A program made the translations under genes and the position numbers. Below, piece after piece: positions 53,182 through 61,415 of a stretch of 64,000 bases of DNA. The stretch is taken from assembly GCF_016888445.1 (NCBI RefSeq), contig NZ_JAFEKF010000002.1, positions 372,001 through 436,000 on the forward strand, read 5' to 3'. The stretch comes from Marinomonas ostreistagni (GTDB lineage Bacteria; Pseudomonadota; Gammaproteobacteria; Pseudomonadales; Marinomonadaceae). How positions within the stretch are numbered: the first letter of the stretch is position 1; every line of letters begins with the position of its first letter. The notes beneath the pieces were generated by a model. It was given only the letters and a program-made list of their open reading frames with translations. It was not told where the DNA came from and searched no databases.

Positions 53182-54396
53182 ATGATAACAACTCGTCTTA
53201 GTTTAATGATGTTTCTTCAGTTCTTTATCTGGGGAGGATGGTTCGTCACCTTAGGCACTTTCTTAGGACAGACCTTAGAAGCCAATGGCGGCGAGATCGG
53301 AATGGCGTTTTCAACCCAGTCATGGGGCGCGATCATCGCGCCGTTCATTATTGGTTTGATTGCCGACCGCTTCTTTAATGCCGAGCGTATTTTAGGGGTA
53401 TTGCACCTGATCGGCGCAGTGTTGATGTACATGATGTATCAAGCACAAGACTTCAGTGCTTTTTACCCGTATGTGTTGGGCTACATGATTGCTTACATGC
53501 CAACTCTTGCCTTGGTGAACTCGGTATCGTTTGGGCAGATGAAAGACCCTGCGAAGGAGTTTGGTAAAGTACGTGTTTGGGGTACTCTCGGTTGGATCGT
53601 GGCTGGCCTAGTGATCAGCTTCGTATTCTCTTGGGATTCGCAAGCCTCTATTGCTGATGGCATGCTGCGCAACACCTTTATGATGGGCGCGATCGCATCG
53701 GTTATTTTGGGTGTTTACAGCTTCACCTTGCCCAACACTCCGCCAAAAGGGGCGGCACAAAGCGGTGGCTTAAACGAAATGCTAGGGCTTGATGCCTTGA
53801 ATCTGCTAAAAGATCGTAACTTCTTGGTATTCTTCGTCTCGTCGGTACTGATCTGTATTCCATTAGCGTTTTACTACCAAAACGCTAACCCATTCTTAGC
53901 AGGCATCGGGGTTGAAAATGCCACCGGTATCATGACCATCGGTCAGATGTCAGAAGTATTGTTCTTGCTGATCATGCCATTGTTGCTGAGCCGTTTTGGT
54001 ATCAAATTAACCCTTTTGATCGGTATGCTGGCGTGGGCCGTGCGTTATGTGTTGTTTGCTTACGGTAATGCCGACAGCGGTCTAATGATGCTGATCATCG
54101 GTATCGCTTTGCATGGTATTTGTTACGACTTTTTCTTTGTGACTGGCCAGATTTATACGGATGCCAAAGCCGGAGAAAAGAACAAGAGCGCGGCGCAAGG
54201 TATGATCACGCTGGCGACTTACGGTGTCGGTATGCTGATCGGCTTCTGGGTAGCGGGTAAAGTCACTGACGCTTATACCGTGGATGGTATGGCTGACTGG
54301 AGCGGTATTTGGCTGTTCCCAGCAGGCTTTGCCGCCGTGGTAATGGTTATTTTCTTGATCCTATTTAAGGATGATAAAAAAACCGCTCAGGCGTAA
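53182..54396 (+). CDS. NupG-like MFS transporter
   Basis: A 404-residue, 12-helix transporter. The N-terminal LSLMMFLQFFIWGGWFVTLG and ALVNSVSFGQMKDPAKEFGKVRVWGTLGW are the pattern of the nucleoside:H+ symporter (NupG/XapB/YegT) family. In clusters with Gfo/Idh dehydrogenases and barrel isomerases such proteins probably carry sugars or glycosides, so nucleoside transport should not be assumed here. It is the last gene of the operon and is followed by a terminator. Confidence 0.9.
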   Translation: MITTRLSLMMFLQFFIWGGWFVTLGTFLGQTLEANGGEIGMAFSTQSWGAIIAPFIIGLIADRFFNAERILGVLHLIGAVLMYMMYQAQDFSAFYPYVLGYMIAYMPTLALVNSVSFGQMKDPAKEFGKVRVWGTLGWIVAGLVISFVFSWDSQASIADGMLRNTFMMGAIASVILGVYSFTLPNTPPKGAAQSGGLNEMLGLDALNLLKDRNFLVFFVSSVLICIPLAFYYQNANPFLAGIGVENATGIMTIGQMSEVLFLLIMPLLLSRFGIKLTLLIGMLAWAVRYVLFAYGNADSGLMMLIIGIALHGICYDFFFVTGQIYTDAKAGEKNKSAAQGMITLATYGVGMLIGFWVAGKVTDAYTVDGMADWSGIWLFPAGFAAVVMVIFLILFKDDKKTAQA

Positions 54397-54413
54397 TAAA
54401 GGTCTGACTCCAG

Positions 54414-54441
54414 AAAGCCCGGCATTATGCTGGGCTTTTTT
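54414..54441 (+). terminator. Terminator of the sugar operon
   Basis: AAAGCCC-GGCAT-T-ATGCT-GGGCTTT forms a nearly perfect stem followed by a T-tract. Confidence 0.88.
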
Positions 54442-54560
54442 GTGACTTAATGCCCTGTTTGCGCTCAATCGCATTGCTTTTGCCGTTGGGGCTATAGTAT
54501 TTTTGGATGATATTGTTAATCAATATCATCTCATTCAATCACATCTCTAAAAGGGAATTT

Positions 54561-55961
54561 ATGAACGCTAAAGTCGTTGCTGCGTTGGGCGCTGGTTGCG
54601 CATTGGCATTGGTTGTCGTGCCACCGATGTTTATCAAATCACATGTCGCCGCCAACTTGGCTGAGATCCAAGCATCTTTTAACGCGGTGCCAGGTCAAGA
54701 GCTGACCTTAGAAAAGCAAGAGGATGGCTGGTTCGGTGCCTCTTACACAGGTCATGCGACAGTCAACCTACGCCAGCTTGACCCAAGCTTGGCAGATTTA
54801 TTTGGCCCGAGAGCGGAAGTGCCTTTTACGCTTGAGACGGCTTATGGTCCATTGTTGTTTGCAGATGGTTTTGGTTTGGGCTTGGCCAAGCAAGTAATTG
54901 AAGTGGCCGGCGAAGAGTTACCTGAAGAATTTGACTGGGACCAAGACCAGCCGCTTTATCAAGCAAGCGTGACCACGCCGATGTTCGGCGGTTTAGAGGT
55001 CTCTGATCGTGTGGTGCCTTTTACCATCACCGATAAACGTGGACGCGGCAGTGTCGAGTTCAGCGGTTACCAAGGCAGCGGTTCTTTCTCTGACAGTGCC
55101 TTTGATTACGCTGGTGAAATTGACTCACTATCGATTTCGGATCGCGGCGAAGCGTTGACCATGTCAGGTTATACCTTTGATATCGATTCTGATACCGATA
55201 TTCAGACCATGATCGAAACCGGTATTGCGCAATACGATATGAGCATGCATCTTGAGCAGATGGCCTTTACCGAGATGTTCAGTGTGTCTGATATTGAGCT
55301 AAGCGGCGGTTCAGACGTCGACGAAGAGGCGCAAACTACCAGTGGTAGCGGGCATTTCTCAATGGCCGATTTGAGTGTTATGAACTTCCCGACAGTGGAA
55401 GAGCTGACCTTTGATATGACGCTTAATGACTTCAGTAATGAGTTTTTGACGCGTTTTAACGACTTCAACAAAGAGCTTTCTCAGGCGCCAAGCTATCAGC
55501 AAGACCGTCTACTGACCGCGTTTATGATGGAAAACCTTGAGCTATTGATGAGCACGGATCCGTCGATGAAGCTAGAGGCTTTAGACGCGTCATTTGAGCA
55601 AGGGGATGTGCATTTCGAAGGTTTTGCTGAGTTCCTAAACGGCGCAAACTTTGACTCAAACAATCTCAATTCACCGGATGCCCTAGCGCAGATGGTACAA
55701 GCGGGCGCTGAGTTTGAAATTGATGAAGCGTTAGCCGAGACATTGGTCAATGCTTTTATGCAAATGCAGCTGCAACCACAGCTAGAGCGTGGCTGGATGA
55801 CCCAAGAAGAGTTTGATGCGCAGTCTGAGCAGGCGACGCGTAACATGCTGGAGTCTTTCATTGCTCAAGGTTGGATTGTCAAAGATGGTGACGCTTACAC
55901 CGCTGACTTTGAGTTAGAAAACGGTCAAATGGCCTTTAACGGCCAAGCGATGAACCTGTAA
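54561..55961 (+). CDS. YdgA/DUF945-family protein
   Basis: A 466-residue protein with an N-terminal membrane or signal segment (KVVAALGAGCALALVVVPPMF) and a long periplasmic part, FNAVPGQELTLEKQEDGWFG, of the DUF945 type. These proteins are anchored in the inner membrane and resemble AsmA-like or lipid-transfer-like proteins in composition, but their function is unknown. ATG 54561 is chosen over 54507 because AAAGGGA lies just upstream and the signal then starts normally. It is apparently monocistronic. Confidence 0.85.
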   Translation: MNAKVVAALGAGCALALVVVPPMFIKSHVAANLAEIQASFNAVPGQELTLEKQEDGWFGASYTGHATVNLRQLDPSLADLFGPRAEVPFTLETAYGPLLFADGFGLGLAKQVIEVAGEELPEEFDWDQDQPLYQASVTTPMFGGLEVSDRVVPFTITDKRGRGSVEFSGYQGSGSFSDSAFDYAGEIDSLSISDRGEALTMSGYTFDIDSDTDIQTMIETGIAQYDMSMHLEQMAFTEMFSVSDIELSGGSDVDEEAQTTSGSGHFSMADLSVMNFPTVEELTFDMTLNDFSNEFLTRFNDFNKELSQAPSYQQDRLLTAFMMENLELLMSTDPSMKLEALDASFEQGDVHFEGFAEFLNGANFDSNNLNSPDALAQMVQAGAEFEIDEALAETLVNAFMQMQLQPQLERGWMTQEEFDAQSEQATRNMLESFIAQGWIVKDGDAYTADFELENGQMAFNGQAMNL

Positions 55962-55970
55962 TCCACCAAG

Positions 55971-55997
55971 GTAAGGTTGGGCGCTGCCCAACCTTAC
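55971..55997. terminator. Strong hairpin between the DUF945 and cupin genes
   Basis: GTAAGGTTGGGC and GCCCAACCTTAC form a perfect 12-bp stem with a GCT loop, overlapping the cupin stop codon. No T-tract occurs on either strand, so its role in termination is uncertain. Confidence 0.5.
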
Positions 55998-56314
55998 GCT
56001 TGATAAAATACCGCCAACCAAATAGTTGTGTGCTCTGGATCGGTTTTAATCACTCGATGCTGGCTGTGAGCAGGGATATTAAGCCAATCGCCGGCTTTGA
56101 GCGTGACGATACGCCCATCATCAAACACCAGCACCCCATACCCCTCTAACACCATGACCCATTCATCTTCTGTTTGGTCATACCAGGCTTGATTTAATGG
56201 GCTATTCGGCGGCGTAACGATCCGCTCAATACGCATATTTGACGCATTGATTAATGGCTCAAAATGCTCCCTTGATGTATCTAAGGGCAGTTGTTGTAAA
56301 AGATTCTCGATCAT
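55994..56314 (-). CDS. Small cupin-domain protein
   Basis: A 106-residue single cupin. Motif 1 is YDQTEDEWVMVLEGYGVLVF and motif 2 is LKAGDWLNIPAHSQHRV, giving the usual beta-barrel with possible metal ligands (Glu, His). The first His of the canonical HxH motif is replaced in this protein (QTEDE), so metal binding may be altered. The substrate is unknown. ATG 56314 fits the family better than the in-frame start at 56350, which falls within an inverted repeat. Confidence 0.8.
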   Translation of the reverse strand: MIENLLQQLPLDTSREHFEPLINASNMRIERIVTPPNSPLNQAWYDQTEDEWVMVLEGYGVLVFDDGRIVTLKAGDWLNIPAHSQHRVIKTDPEHTTIWLAVFYQA

Positions 56315-56346
56315 TGGACTAGTCCCTGTTTTTATTAGTCGTTTTA

Positions 56347-56381
56347 CCAAGACAATGTGACATTCCCTAGCAGTGTCTTGG
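56347..56381. promoter_or_regulatory. Inverted repeat upstream of the cupin gene
   Basis: CCAAGACA and TGTCTTGG are perfect 8-bp arms 19 bp apart. They may be an operator or a leader hairpin for the cupin gene. Confidence 0.35.
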
Positions 56382-56480
56382 AAAAGAGCAATTTTATCAT
56401 AGTCTTATGAGAAAAAGCGTATGGGCTTTAGTGGCATAAAAACTCATAGCTTTAAGGTGGGGAGCGAATCTGTCGTGATA

Positions 56481-56990
56481 TTAGGGATGTAGCCGACGGG
56501 CGTGCCAGTAATGTTCCTTCCAGTAGACATTGTCTAAACGTGAAATCATTACGCCACGCGAGGAGGATGCATGAAGGAATTGCCCATCTTCGATGTAAAT
56601 CCCCACATGACGCGCTTTACTGCCGGTTTTGAAAAACACCAAATCCCCAGCGCGTAAATCGGCGCTGGGGATGGCGAAACCGGTTTGCGATTGCTGGGCG
56701 GTAGTGCGTGGAATGCGAGTGGCGAACTGTTGCTCAAGAGTGAGGTGAACAAAGCCTGAGCAATCGACGCCGCGTTTGCTCATACCGCCCCAGACATAGG
56801 GGGTGCCACGCCATTCTTGATGTTGCTGGTAAAGGCGTTGACTAACAAATGCCTCGCTACTCTTTTGTAGCACCGACGCTTCTACCTGATAGGCTGTATC
56901 AGGAGCACTTTGCATCATTGAGCCACAGCCGGTCAGCGTAAGGCTCAAACTCATTAAGGTCGCGGTTAAAAAAGTGTTAGCTCGGGTCAT
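56481..56990 (-). CDS. NlpC/P60 lipoprotein endopeptidase (MepS/Spr-like)
   Basis: A 169-residue outer-membrane lipoprotein. The lipobox is LTLTGC (cysteine about residue 22). The NlpC/P60 domain has GTPYVWGGMSKRGVDCSGFV with the catalytic cysteine and RHVGIYIEDGQFLHAS with the catalytic histidine. Such enzymes cut peptide cross-links in peptidoglycan during growth. The length and domain order match E. coli MepS (Spr). Confidence 0.92.
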   Translation of the reverse strand: MTRANTFLTATLMSLSLTLTGCGSMMQSAPDTAYQVEASVLQKSSEAFVSQRLYQQHQEWRGTPYVWGGMSKRGVDCSGFVHLTLEQQFATRIPRTTAQQSQTGFAIPSADLRAGDLVFFKTGSKARHVGIYIEDGQFLHASSSRGVMISRLDNVYWKEHYWHARRLHP

Positions 56991-57072
56991 GTCGAAAGCA
57001 TCCTAGCAAGGTTGTTTTCATCATAAGCACTTTTTTGACCGCTGACAAAAAATTTACAAAGCGTAAATGACA

Positions 57073-57735
57073 TTACATGTTAGTGGCGTCCTTGATGGCA
57101 TTCAACAGTTGCATAAATCCTTCTGGGCCTTGGTACAAATCTGCGCCGGAAAACATATAGTTTTGGCCATTACTGGTCATGATCAACTGTGGCACGCCTT
57201 TGTGTTCCATCTGGCCTAATAAGCGCCCTGCGTGTTGCACCATTTGCTCACTGCGTTGTTGTAGTGCTGCATCTTCAGTGATGGCGGTGAGAATCTCTTC
57301 ACGAGTGACACTTAGGCCATGTGTGTTTGCTACGTCAGCTGCAATGTCAGCAACGATATTGGCGTCAGCCGTGTCTAAGCCGTCGACGTAGCGACAGGTT
57401 TGCGCGCGCTGTAAGAAGCGATGGGCTAACCCTAGTTGTTGCGATTCTAGGTAGACGATCGCCAAGGTTAGCGCTTGTGACGAAAACACGCCTTGCTCGT
57501 TGCCCAATACCTGATCAAAGTAAGCTTGCGAAAATGGCTGCTGGGTAAGTTCTTGAATACGCAGGTCATTCTTCTTCGCGTGTTCCGCCATACTATTCAT
57601 GGGGCGGGGCTGATAAAACATGCCTACCGGTGCCATGGCGATATTGCCAAGCTTAGCATCATGGAGTGCTTGAATGGTCGGCGCTGCCGCGTAGCACCAG
57701 CCGCATAAAGGGTCGAATAAATAGGTAAAAGTCAT
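57073..57735 (-). CDS. DsbA-family thioredoxin-fold protein (CGWC)
   Basis: A 220-residue protein with the redox motif CGWC near the N-terminus (FDPLCGWCYAAAPTIQAL), a helical insertion and a cis-proline loop GVPQLIMT near residue 177. There is no signal peptide, so it acts in the cytoplasm, as do the FrnE-like and HCCA-isomerase-like DsbA relatives. Substrates are unknown. ATG 57735 has better ribosome-site spacing than the in-frame ATG at 57744. Confidence 0.85.
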   Translation of the reverse strand: MTFTYLFDPLCGWCYAAAPTIQALHDAKLGNIAMAPVGMFYQPRPMNSMAEHAKKNDLRIQELTQQPFSQAYFDQVLGNEQGVFSSQALTLAIVYLESQQLGLAHRFLQRAQTCRYVDGLDTADANIVADIAADVANTHGLSVTREEILTAITEDAALQQRSEQMVQHAGRLLGQMEHKGVPQLIMTSNGQNYMFSGADLYQGPEGFMQLLNAIKDATNM

Positions 57736-57858
57736 ACTGGCCATTCCAAAAGATAAGCCGCCAAGATAAAAGGATTTGGAGCTGTTGAAAAGAGTTCAAG
57801 CGCGCTAAGCGCAACATTGCTTGATCAATGTCGCGCAGCGGCCTAAATCAGATACGGG

Positions 57859-58260
57859 CTAGACATCCGCTAGCGCTTGTTCGCCGAGCAAGCGTAGGGC
57901 AATTTGATTATTGAGATGAGCCACGATGACCTGACTGCGCAGTAAGGTAGGCAGTTCGATCAAGGCCACGAGTACCAACAAAGCAATGCCGATAGCGGGT
58001 GCGACAAACAGTAAGCCAACACCTAACAGCATCAGCACAAGATCAAACAGACCAGCGAGCCATTGGCCCACATAAAAGTTGTGCAGCCCAGCAACGAAAA
58101 ACCAGTTCAGTGCGGCGTAAGTATCAGGGTCTTTGATGGCGGGTTGATAGCGCTGATAAAACGCCAAGCGTTGGGCGTCAGGCATTTGTTGCAAGGTGTG
58201 GCGGATGTGTTCTTCTTCAGCGCTCACTTGCGCTTGGCGTACGGTCCAGGCTTCAAACAC
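57859..58260 (-). CDS. TM2-like membrane protein
   Basis: A 133-residue protein. A soluble, charged N-terminal part (AEEEHIRHTLQQMPDAQRLA) is followed by two membrane helices in the TM2 pattern (ALNWFFVAGLHNFYVGQWLAGLFDLVLMLLG, then VGLLFVAPAIGIALLVLVAL) and a short tail. Its function is unknown. It lies 11 bases downstream of the YidD-like gene on the same strand and is probably cotranscribed. Confidence 0.78.
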   Translation of the reverse strand: MFEAWTVRQAQVSAEEEHIRHTLQQMPDAQRLAFYQRYQPAIKDPDTYAALNWFFVAGLHNFYVGQWLAGLFDLVLMLLGVGLLFVAPAIGIALLVLVALIELPTLLRSQVIVAHLNNQIALRLLGEQALADV

Positions 58261-58271
58261 GCACAGCTCCT

Positions 58272-58502
58272 TTAGGGTAGTGGGTCGTCGATACGCTCGA
58301 CTTGATCGGGAACGTTACAGCGGCGCAAACGCCGCCACGCCAGCCAGCAACCTTTTATCACCCCATAGGTTTGAATCGCTTGGGCAGCGTATTCGGAGCA
58401 GGTAGGGGAAAAGTTACAGGACACACCAAAGCGGCGGCTGCCGCCACCGCCTTGTTGATAGCGCCGTATCAATGCTAACAGCGCCCGTTGACCCAGATTC
58501 AT
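58272..58502 (-). CDS. yidD: YidD-family membrane protein insertion efficiency factor
   Basis: A 76-residue protein with the YidD core RYQQGGGGSRRFGVSCNFSP then TCSEYAAQAIQTYGVIKGCW and conserved cysteines. YidD helps YidC insert inner-membrane proteins and is normally encoded between rnpA and yidC. Here it sits with DUF4177 and TM2-like genes instead, which suggests a second, displaced copy; whether the classic copy also exists cannot be seen here. Confidence 0.88.
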   Translation of the reverse strand: MNLGQRALLALIRRYQQGGGGSRRFGVSCNFSPTCSEYAAQAIQTYGVIKGCWLAWRRLRRCNVPDQVERIDDPLP

Positions 58503-58505
58503 GGT

Positions 58506-58715
58506 TTAGCGGCCCAAGGTTAGGATCACTGTTTCGCGTGACCAAAATAGCCAAAAGCGTTTCTTTTCAATTACTTGAAACACCATCTGCCAACCATCAG
58601 CCGCGGCTTCATTAAGTTTGGCCTCAAGGCGCTTGATCGGTAAGCCAGACGAGCCCAATAAAATCGTACCGCAACCGCCTTCCGTGACAATCTCAACTTT
58701 GTATTCTTTGTACAT
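58506..58715 (-). CDS. DUF4177-like small protein
   Basis: A 69-residue protein beginning MYKEYKVEIVTEGG, followed by EAKLNEAAADGWQMVFQVIEKKRFWLFW. This is the strand-helix-strand pattern of DUF4177 proteins (xxLNxxxxxGWxxV). The ATG at 58715 has GGAG 7 bases upstream; a TTG further up is unlikely. It ends 3 bases before the YidD start, so the three small genes form one operon. Confidence 0.75.
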   Translation of the reverse strand: MYKEYKVEIVTEGGCGTILLGSSGLPIKRLEAKLNEAAADGWQMVFQVIEKKRFWLFWSRETVILTLGR

Positions 58716-58829
58716 TTCGCACTCCAATTAGCGTTTATAGATAAAAGCCATCTTATAACCAAAGCGCGCGCGAATAAAAGGCATCCTTGCAGCCTGAAAT
58801 AGACATGCAAGCTTTTGTCGTGATATTTG

Positions 58830-59909
58830 TCATCTCGCCAATGCTTCGGGGCGGATGACTTGAATATTAAAGCCTTTCACGCTGGCGCTTAGTAGATAGT
58901 GGGAAAAGTAGTCAACAAAGTCTTGCTCGATCACTTGGCGCTTAAGTTGACTGGCGTGGCGCAAGTACAGCTGACCATCACGGCGCACCGCAATGGCTTG
59001 GTGAGTGATGTTCATATTGGTGCCAATCCATTGCTTCACCTCATAGTTGGGGCGCACGATACTGATCACACTGCCTGATGGGATGCGATCGAGCAACGTT
59101 TGGTTCAAGTGTGCGTCTTGTTGACGTGTTGTCAGTGCTAACTGCTGCAGCGCTTGCTGACGTGTCTTATCGTTTAGGGTGTTGTCTTGCTCAATCGCTT
59201 GGCTTGCCTGTTGGCGCGCTGGAATTTTGGCAGGATCTGCCTGCTGCGGCACAAAGATTGCGGTTAACGGGATGTAAGGCGTATTCACCGGCTCAGGCGC
59301 GAAGTGTGCTCCGGCTTGGCGCAGCTGCTGTAGAGCTTGGGCTTGTTGCTCAGGGCTGCTGTTTGGCAACTGGATACGCTCAGGTCCCATGCTTTGGTAC
59401 CAAGCTTGTTTATCAATCACGGTGTGAGCGTAGAGCGTATACTCAGCGCCCACCTGAGGCGTCACTTCTTCCAGTACCGACTGATTATTAGGTAACCAAT
59501 CAACACTTGGGAAATGATTACGCTTCACAAAATCAATCTCGCCATCCTGATAACGCAGCTGCGTGAGGCGTGGCAAAAACTCGGACGCATTGCGCGCAGT
59601 AACGCCAGCAATAATGGTCTCCACATAAGTGGTGCAGTCAAATGCATCAAAGCGCAGCAAAGGGTCTTGGTCAAATTGGCCTTGTTCACCTTCACCTAAA
59701 TTGCCATCCACATACACAATCCCCATCAGGCTCTCGGTCAACTGATCAATCCTCTCCGCACGACTGGCATGATTTTGATTGAGCTGATCGATCAGCTCAA
59801 AGTAGCGCGTCTGGGTGTCGCTCTCTTTAGGTGAATGCAGGGCACAGCTGGGTAACAAAGTCAGTGCGACGGTAGCGAGTAGGGTGTTTTTTAGTAATTG
59901 AGTGCGCAT
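58830..59909 (-). CDS. DUF1460 (NlpC-like amidase fold) lipoprotein
   Basis: A 359-residue exported protein. The signal ends in LLPSC (lipobox-like). The DUF1460 catalytic segment is FDAFDCTTYVETIIAG (cysteine about residue 92), with a later ITHQAIAV that could supply the histidine. Relatives are cysteine amidases acting on muropeptides. A Gln-rich helical stretch (about 240-275) sits in the middle. ATG 59909 is favoured over an upstream TTG. Confidence 0.85.
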   Translation of the reverse strand: MRTQLLKNTLLATVALTLLPSCALHSPKESDTQTRYFELIDQLNQNHASRAERIDQLTESLMGIVYVDGNLGEGEQGQFDQDPLLRFDAFDCTTYVETIIAGVTARNASEFLPRLTQLRYQDGEIDFVKRNHFPSVDWLPNNQSVLEEVTPQVGAEYTLYAHTVIDKQAWYQSMGPERIQLPNSSPEQQAQALQQLRQAGAHFAPEPVNTPYIPLTAIFVPQQADPAKIPARQQASQAIEQDNTLNDKTRQQALQQLALTTRQQDAHLNQTLLDRIPSGSVISIVRPNYEVKQWIGTNMNITHQAIAVRRDGQLYLRHASQLKRQVIEQDFVDYFSHYLLSASVKGFNIQVIRPEALAR

Positions 59910-60027
59910 GATCAATACAGGCTTGAAGAGTATTGCCTGAGGTTAGCATGTTCTTAGGCGGCTCGGGAGCCATACTGATGTAAAGAATGATCGCCACTGG
60001 CGCATGGCCAGCGACGATCCTTTAGTG

Positions 60028-61269
60028 TTATGACGCAGAATTGTCCGCTTGTTGAGCTGATTCTGAAGGTTGCGCTTGTGACGAATTAGACGTCTGTGTC
60101 GCGGCGGCTGGTGCTTCAGATGACGTGGCATCTTGCGTCGCGGCTGGACTGGTTTGCTCGGCTGGGCGCAGGCGTTCTAGTTCTTCGCGTAAGCTTTTGA
60201 TGTAGGCGTCTTTTTCTTGCACGGTGTTATTCAGCTGCTGCAGTTGCGCTGCGGCGTTTTCCGAGCTTTGTTGGCTGTCATTGATAAAACGCACTAGGGC
60301 TTGGGTTTGTGCTTCAAAGGTTTGATCGCGGCCATCGACGGCGCCAAGGCTTTGTTGCAATGGGTAAAGTAGTGCCTCGATACGAAGAATGTAGCCTTCA
60401 TGATCCAATGGGCGTTGCTGTAAGGCGCGTAATTTTTCAACTTCGTCGGCGATCAGTTCAGCGCGCTGGGTGAAAAACACCGATAAACGGGCTTTTTCTT
60501 GCACTTGCTCCAGTTGCTTCGGCGAGCTGGCGACAAAGGCGAGCGCGTCGGTAAGGGTTGCCGATGCTTTGGCGAAGGCATTCGGTGCCAGCTGTTTGGC
60601 ATTGGAGTTATTCAGTGTTTGGAACGCTTGTTGCGCATCGGTTAGGTAGACTTTGGTGATGGTTTTCACTTCCAGTGTGTGTTGCTTGGCAAGCAGTGCT
60701 GCTTGGTCTGCTAACGCTTGGTCCGGGCGGTCATCAGCGACTAGGTCTACTAGCTTTTTAAGCTCTTTATCGAGTGCGTTACTTAGGCTTGGGAAGTGCT
60801 GTTGGGCATCGATTTTTTTAAGGTAGTCGCGGTTGCTAAAGGCGTCCGCAAGGGTGCTGTTAGCGAGCGTGCGCGTTGCGTCGGCGCTGTCCATTTTGCT
60901 GCTAAAACGTTCGAGGTTTTGCTCAGTCGCTTCGAGGTTAGTCGTCGAGCTAAAAAAGCCAGTTTTGTCGTTGGCTTCAGCAGGATTAGATTGGTATTCG
61001 CGGTAGTAAGATTGGGCGTCTTCAAGGGCGTCTTGGGCATCATTGAAGTCATCTGTTGCGTACCAATCAAGCTCTTGTTCTTGGGCTTTAGCTAAGCGTT
61101 GTTGTGCGGCATCAATTGCTTGCTTGACTGAGTTGATCTGAATGATGAGCTCAGAGCGGGCTGCATCGTCCATTAGGCTGCCAGCGGAACCGCCGCCAGT
61201 GCTGGCACAACCACTCAGTGCAAGGGCCAAGGTGAGCGCGAAAACTGATCCTTTTACGTCCTTTCTCAT
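60028..61269 (-). CDS. Long coiled-coil lipoprotein of unknown function
   Basis: A 413-residue protein. The lipobox is LALSGC (cysteine about residue 21). The mature protein is almost wholly helical and rich in Ala, Gln, Asp and Leu, with coiled-coil stretches near 45-75, 255-285 and 335-370 (NTVQEKDAYIKSLREELERL). A disordered Ser/Ala/Gln/Pro tail follows (about 372-413). I do not recognise a family. Lipid anchoring plus a flexible tail suggests a periplasmic or outer-membrane spacer or adaptor. Confidence 0.8.
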   Translation of the reverse strand: MRKDVKGSVFALTLALALSGCASTGGGSAGSLMDDAARSELIIQINSVKQAIDAAQQRLAKAQEQELDWYATDDFNDAQDALEDAQSYYREYQSNPAEANDKTGFFSSTTNLEATEQNLERFSSKMDSADATRTLANSTLADAFSNRDYLKKIDAQQHFPSLSNALDKELKKLVDLVADDRPDQALADQAALLAKQHTLEVKTITKVYLTDAQQAFQTLNNSNAKQLAPNAFAKASATLTDALAFVASSPKQLEQVQEKARLSVFFTQRAELIADEVEKLRALQQRPLDHEGYILRIEALLYPLQQSLGAVDGRDQTFEAQTQALVRFINDSQQSSENAAAQLQQLNNTVQEKDAYIKSLREELERLRPAEQTSPAATQDATSSEAPAAATQTSNSSQAQPSESAQQADNSAS

Positions 61270-61359
61270 GAACTGCTTCCTACTTATTGCTTATGAATTC
61301 CTTACAATAATATGGGTTTTGCAGTGGAAAAAATAGGGCGTTTGGAAGCTGGTTAACAT

Positions 61360-61392
61360 AAAAAAACCGCCCTCAGTTTACTGAGGGCGGTT
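61360..61392 (-). terminator. Terminator of ahpF
   Basis: AACCGCCCTCAG pairs with CTGAGGGCGGTT around TTTA, with a T-tract on the minus strand. Confidence 0.92.
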
Positions 61393-61415
61393 GGTGTTTT
61401 GGCGTATTGTTGGGC

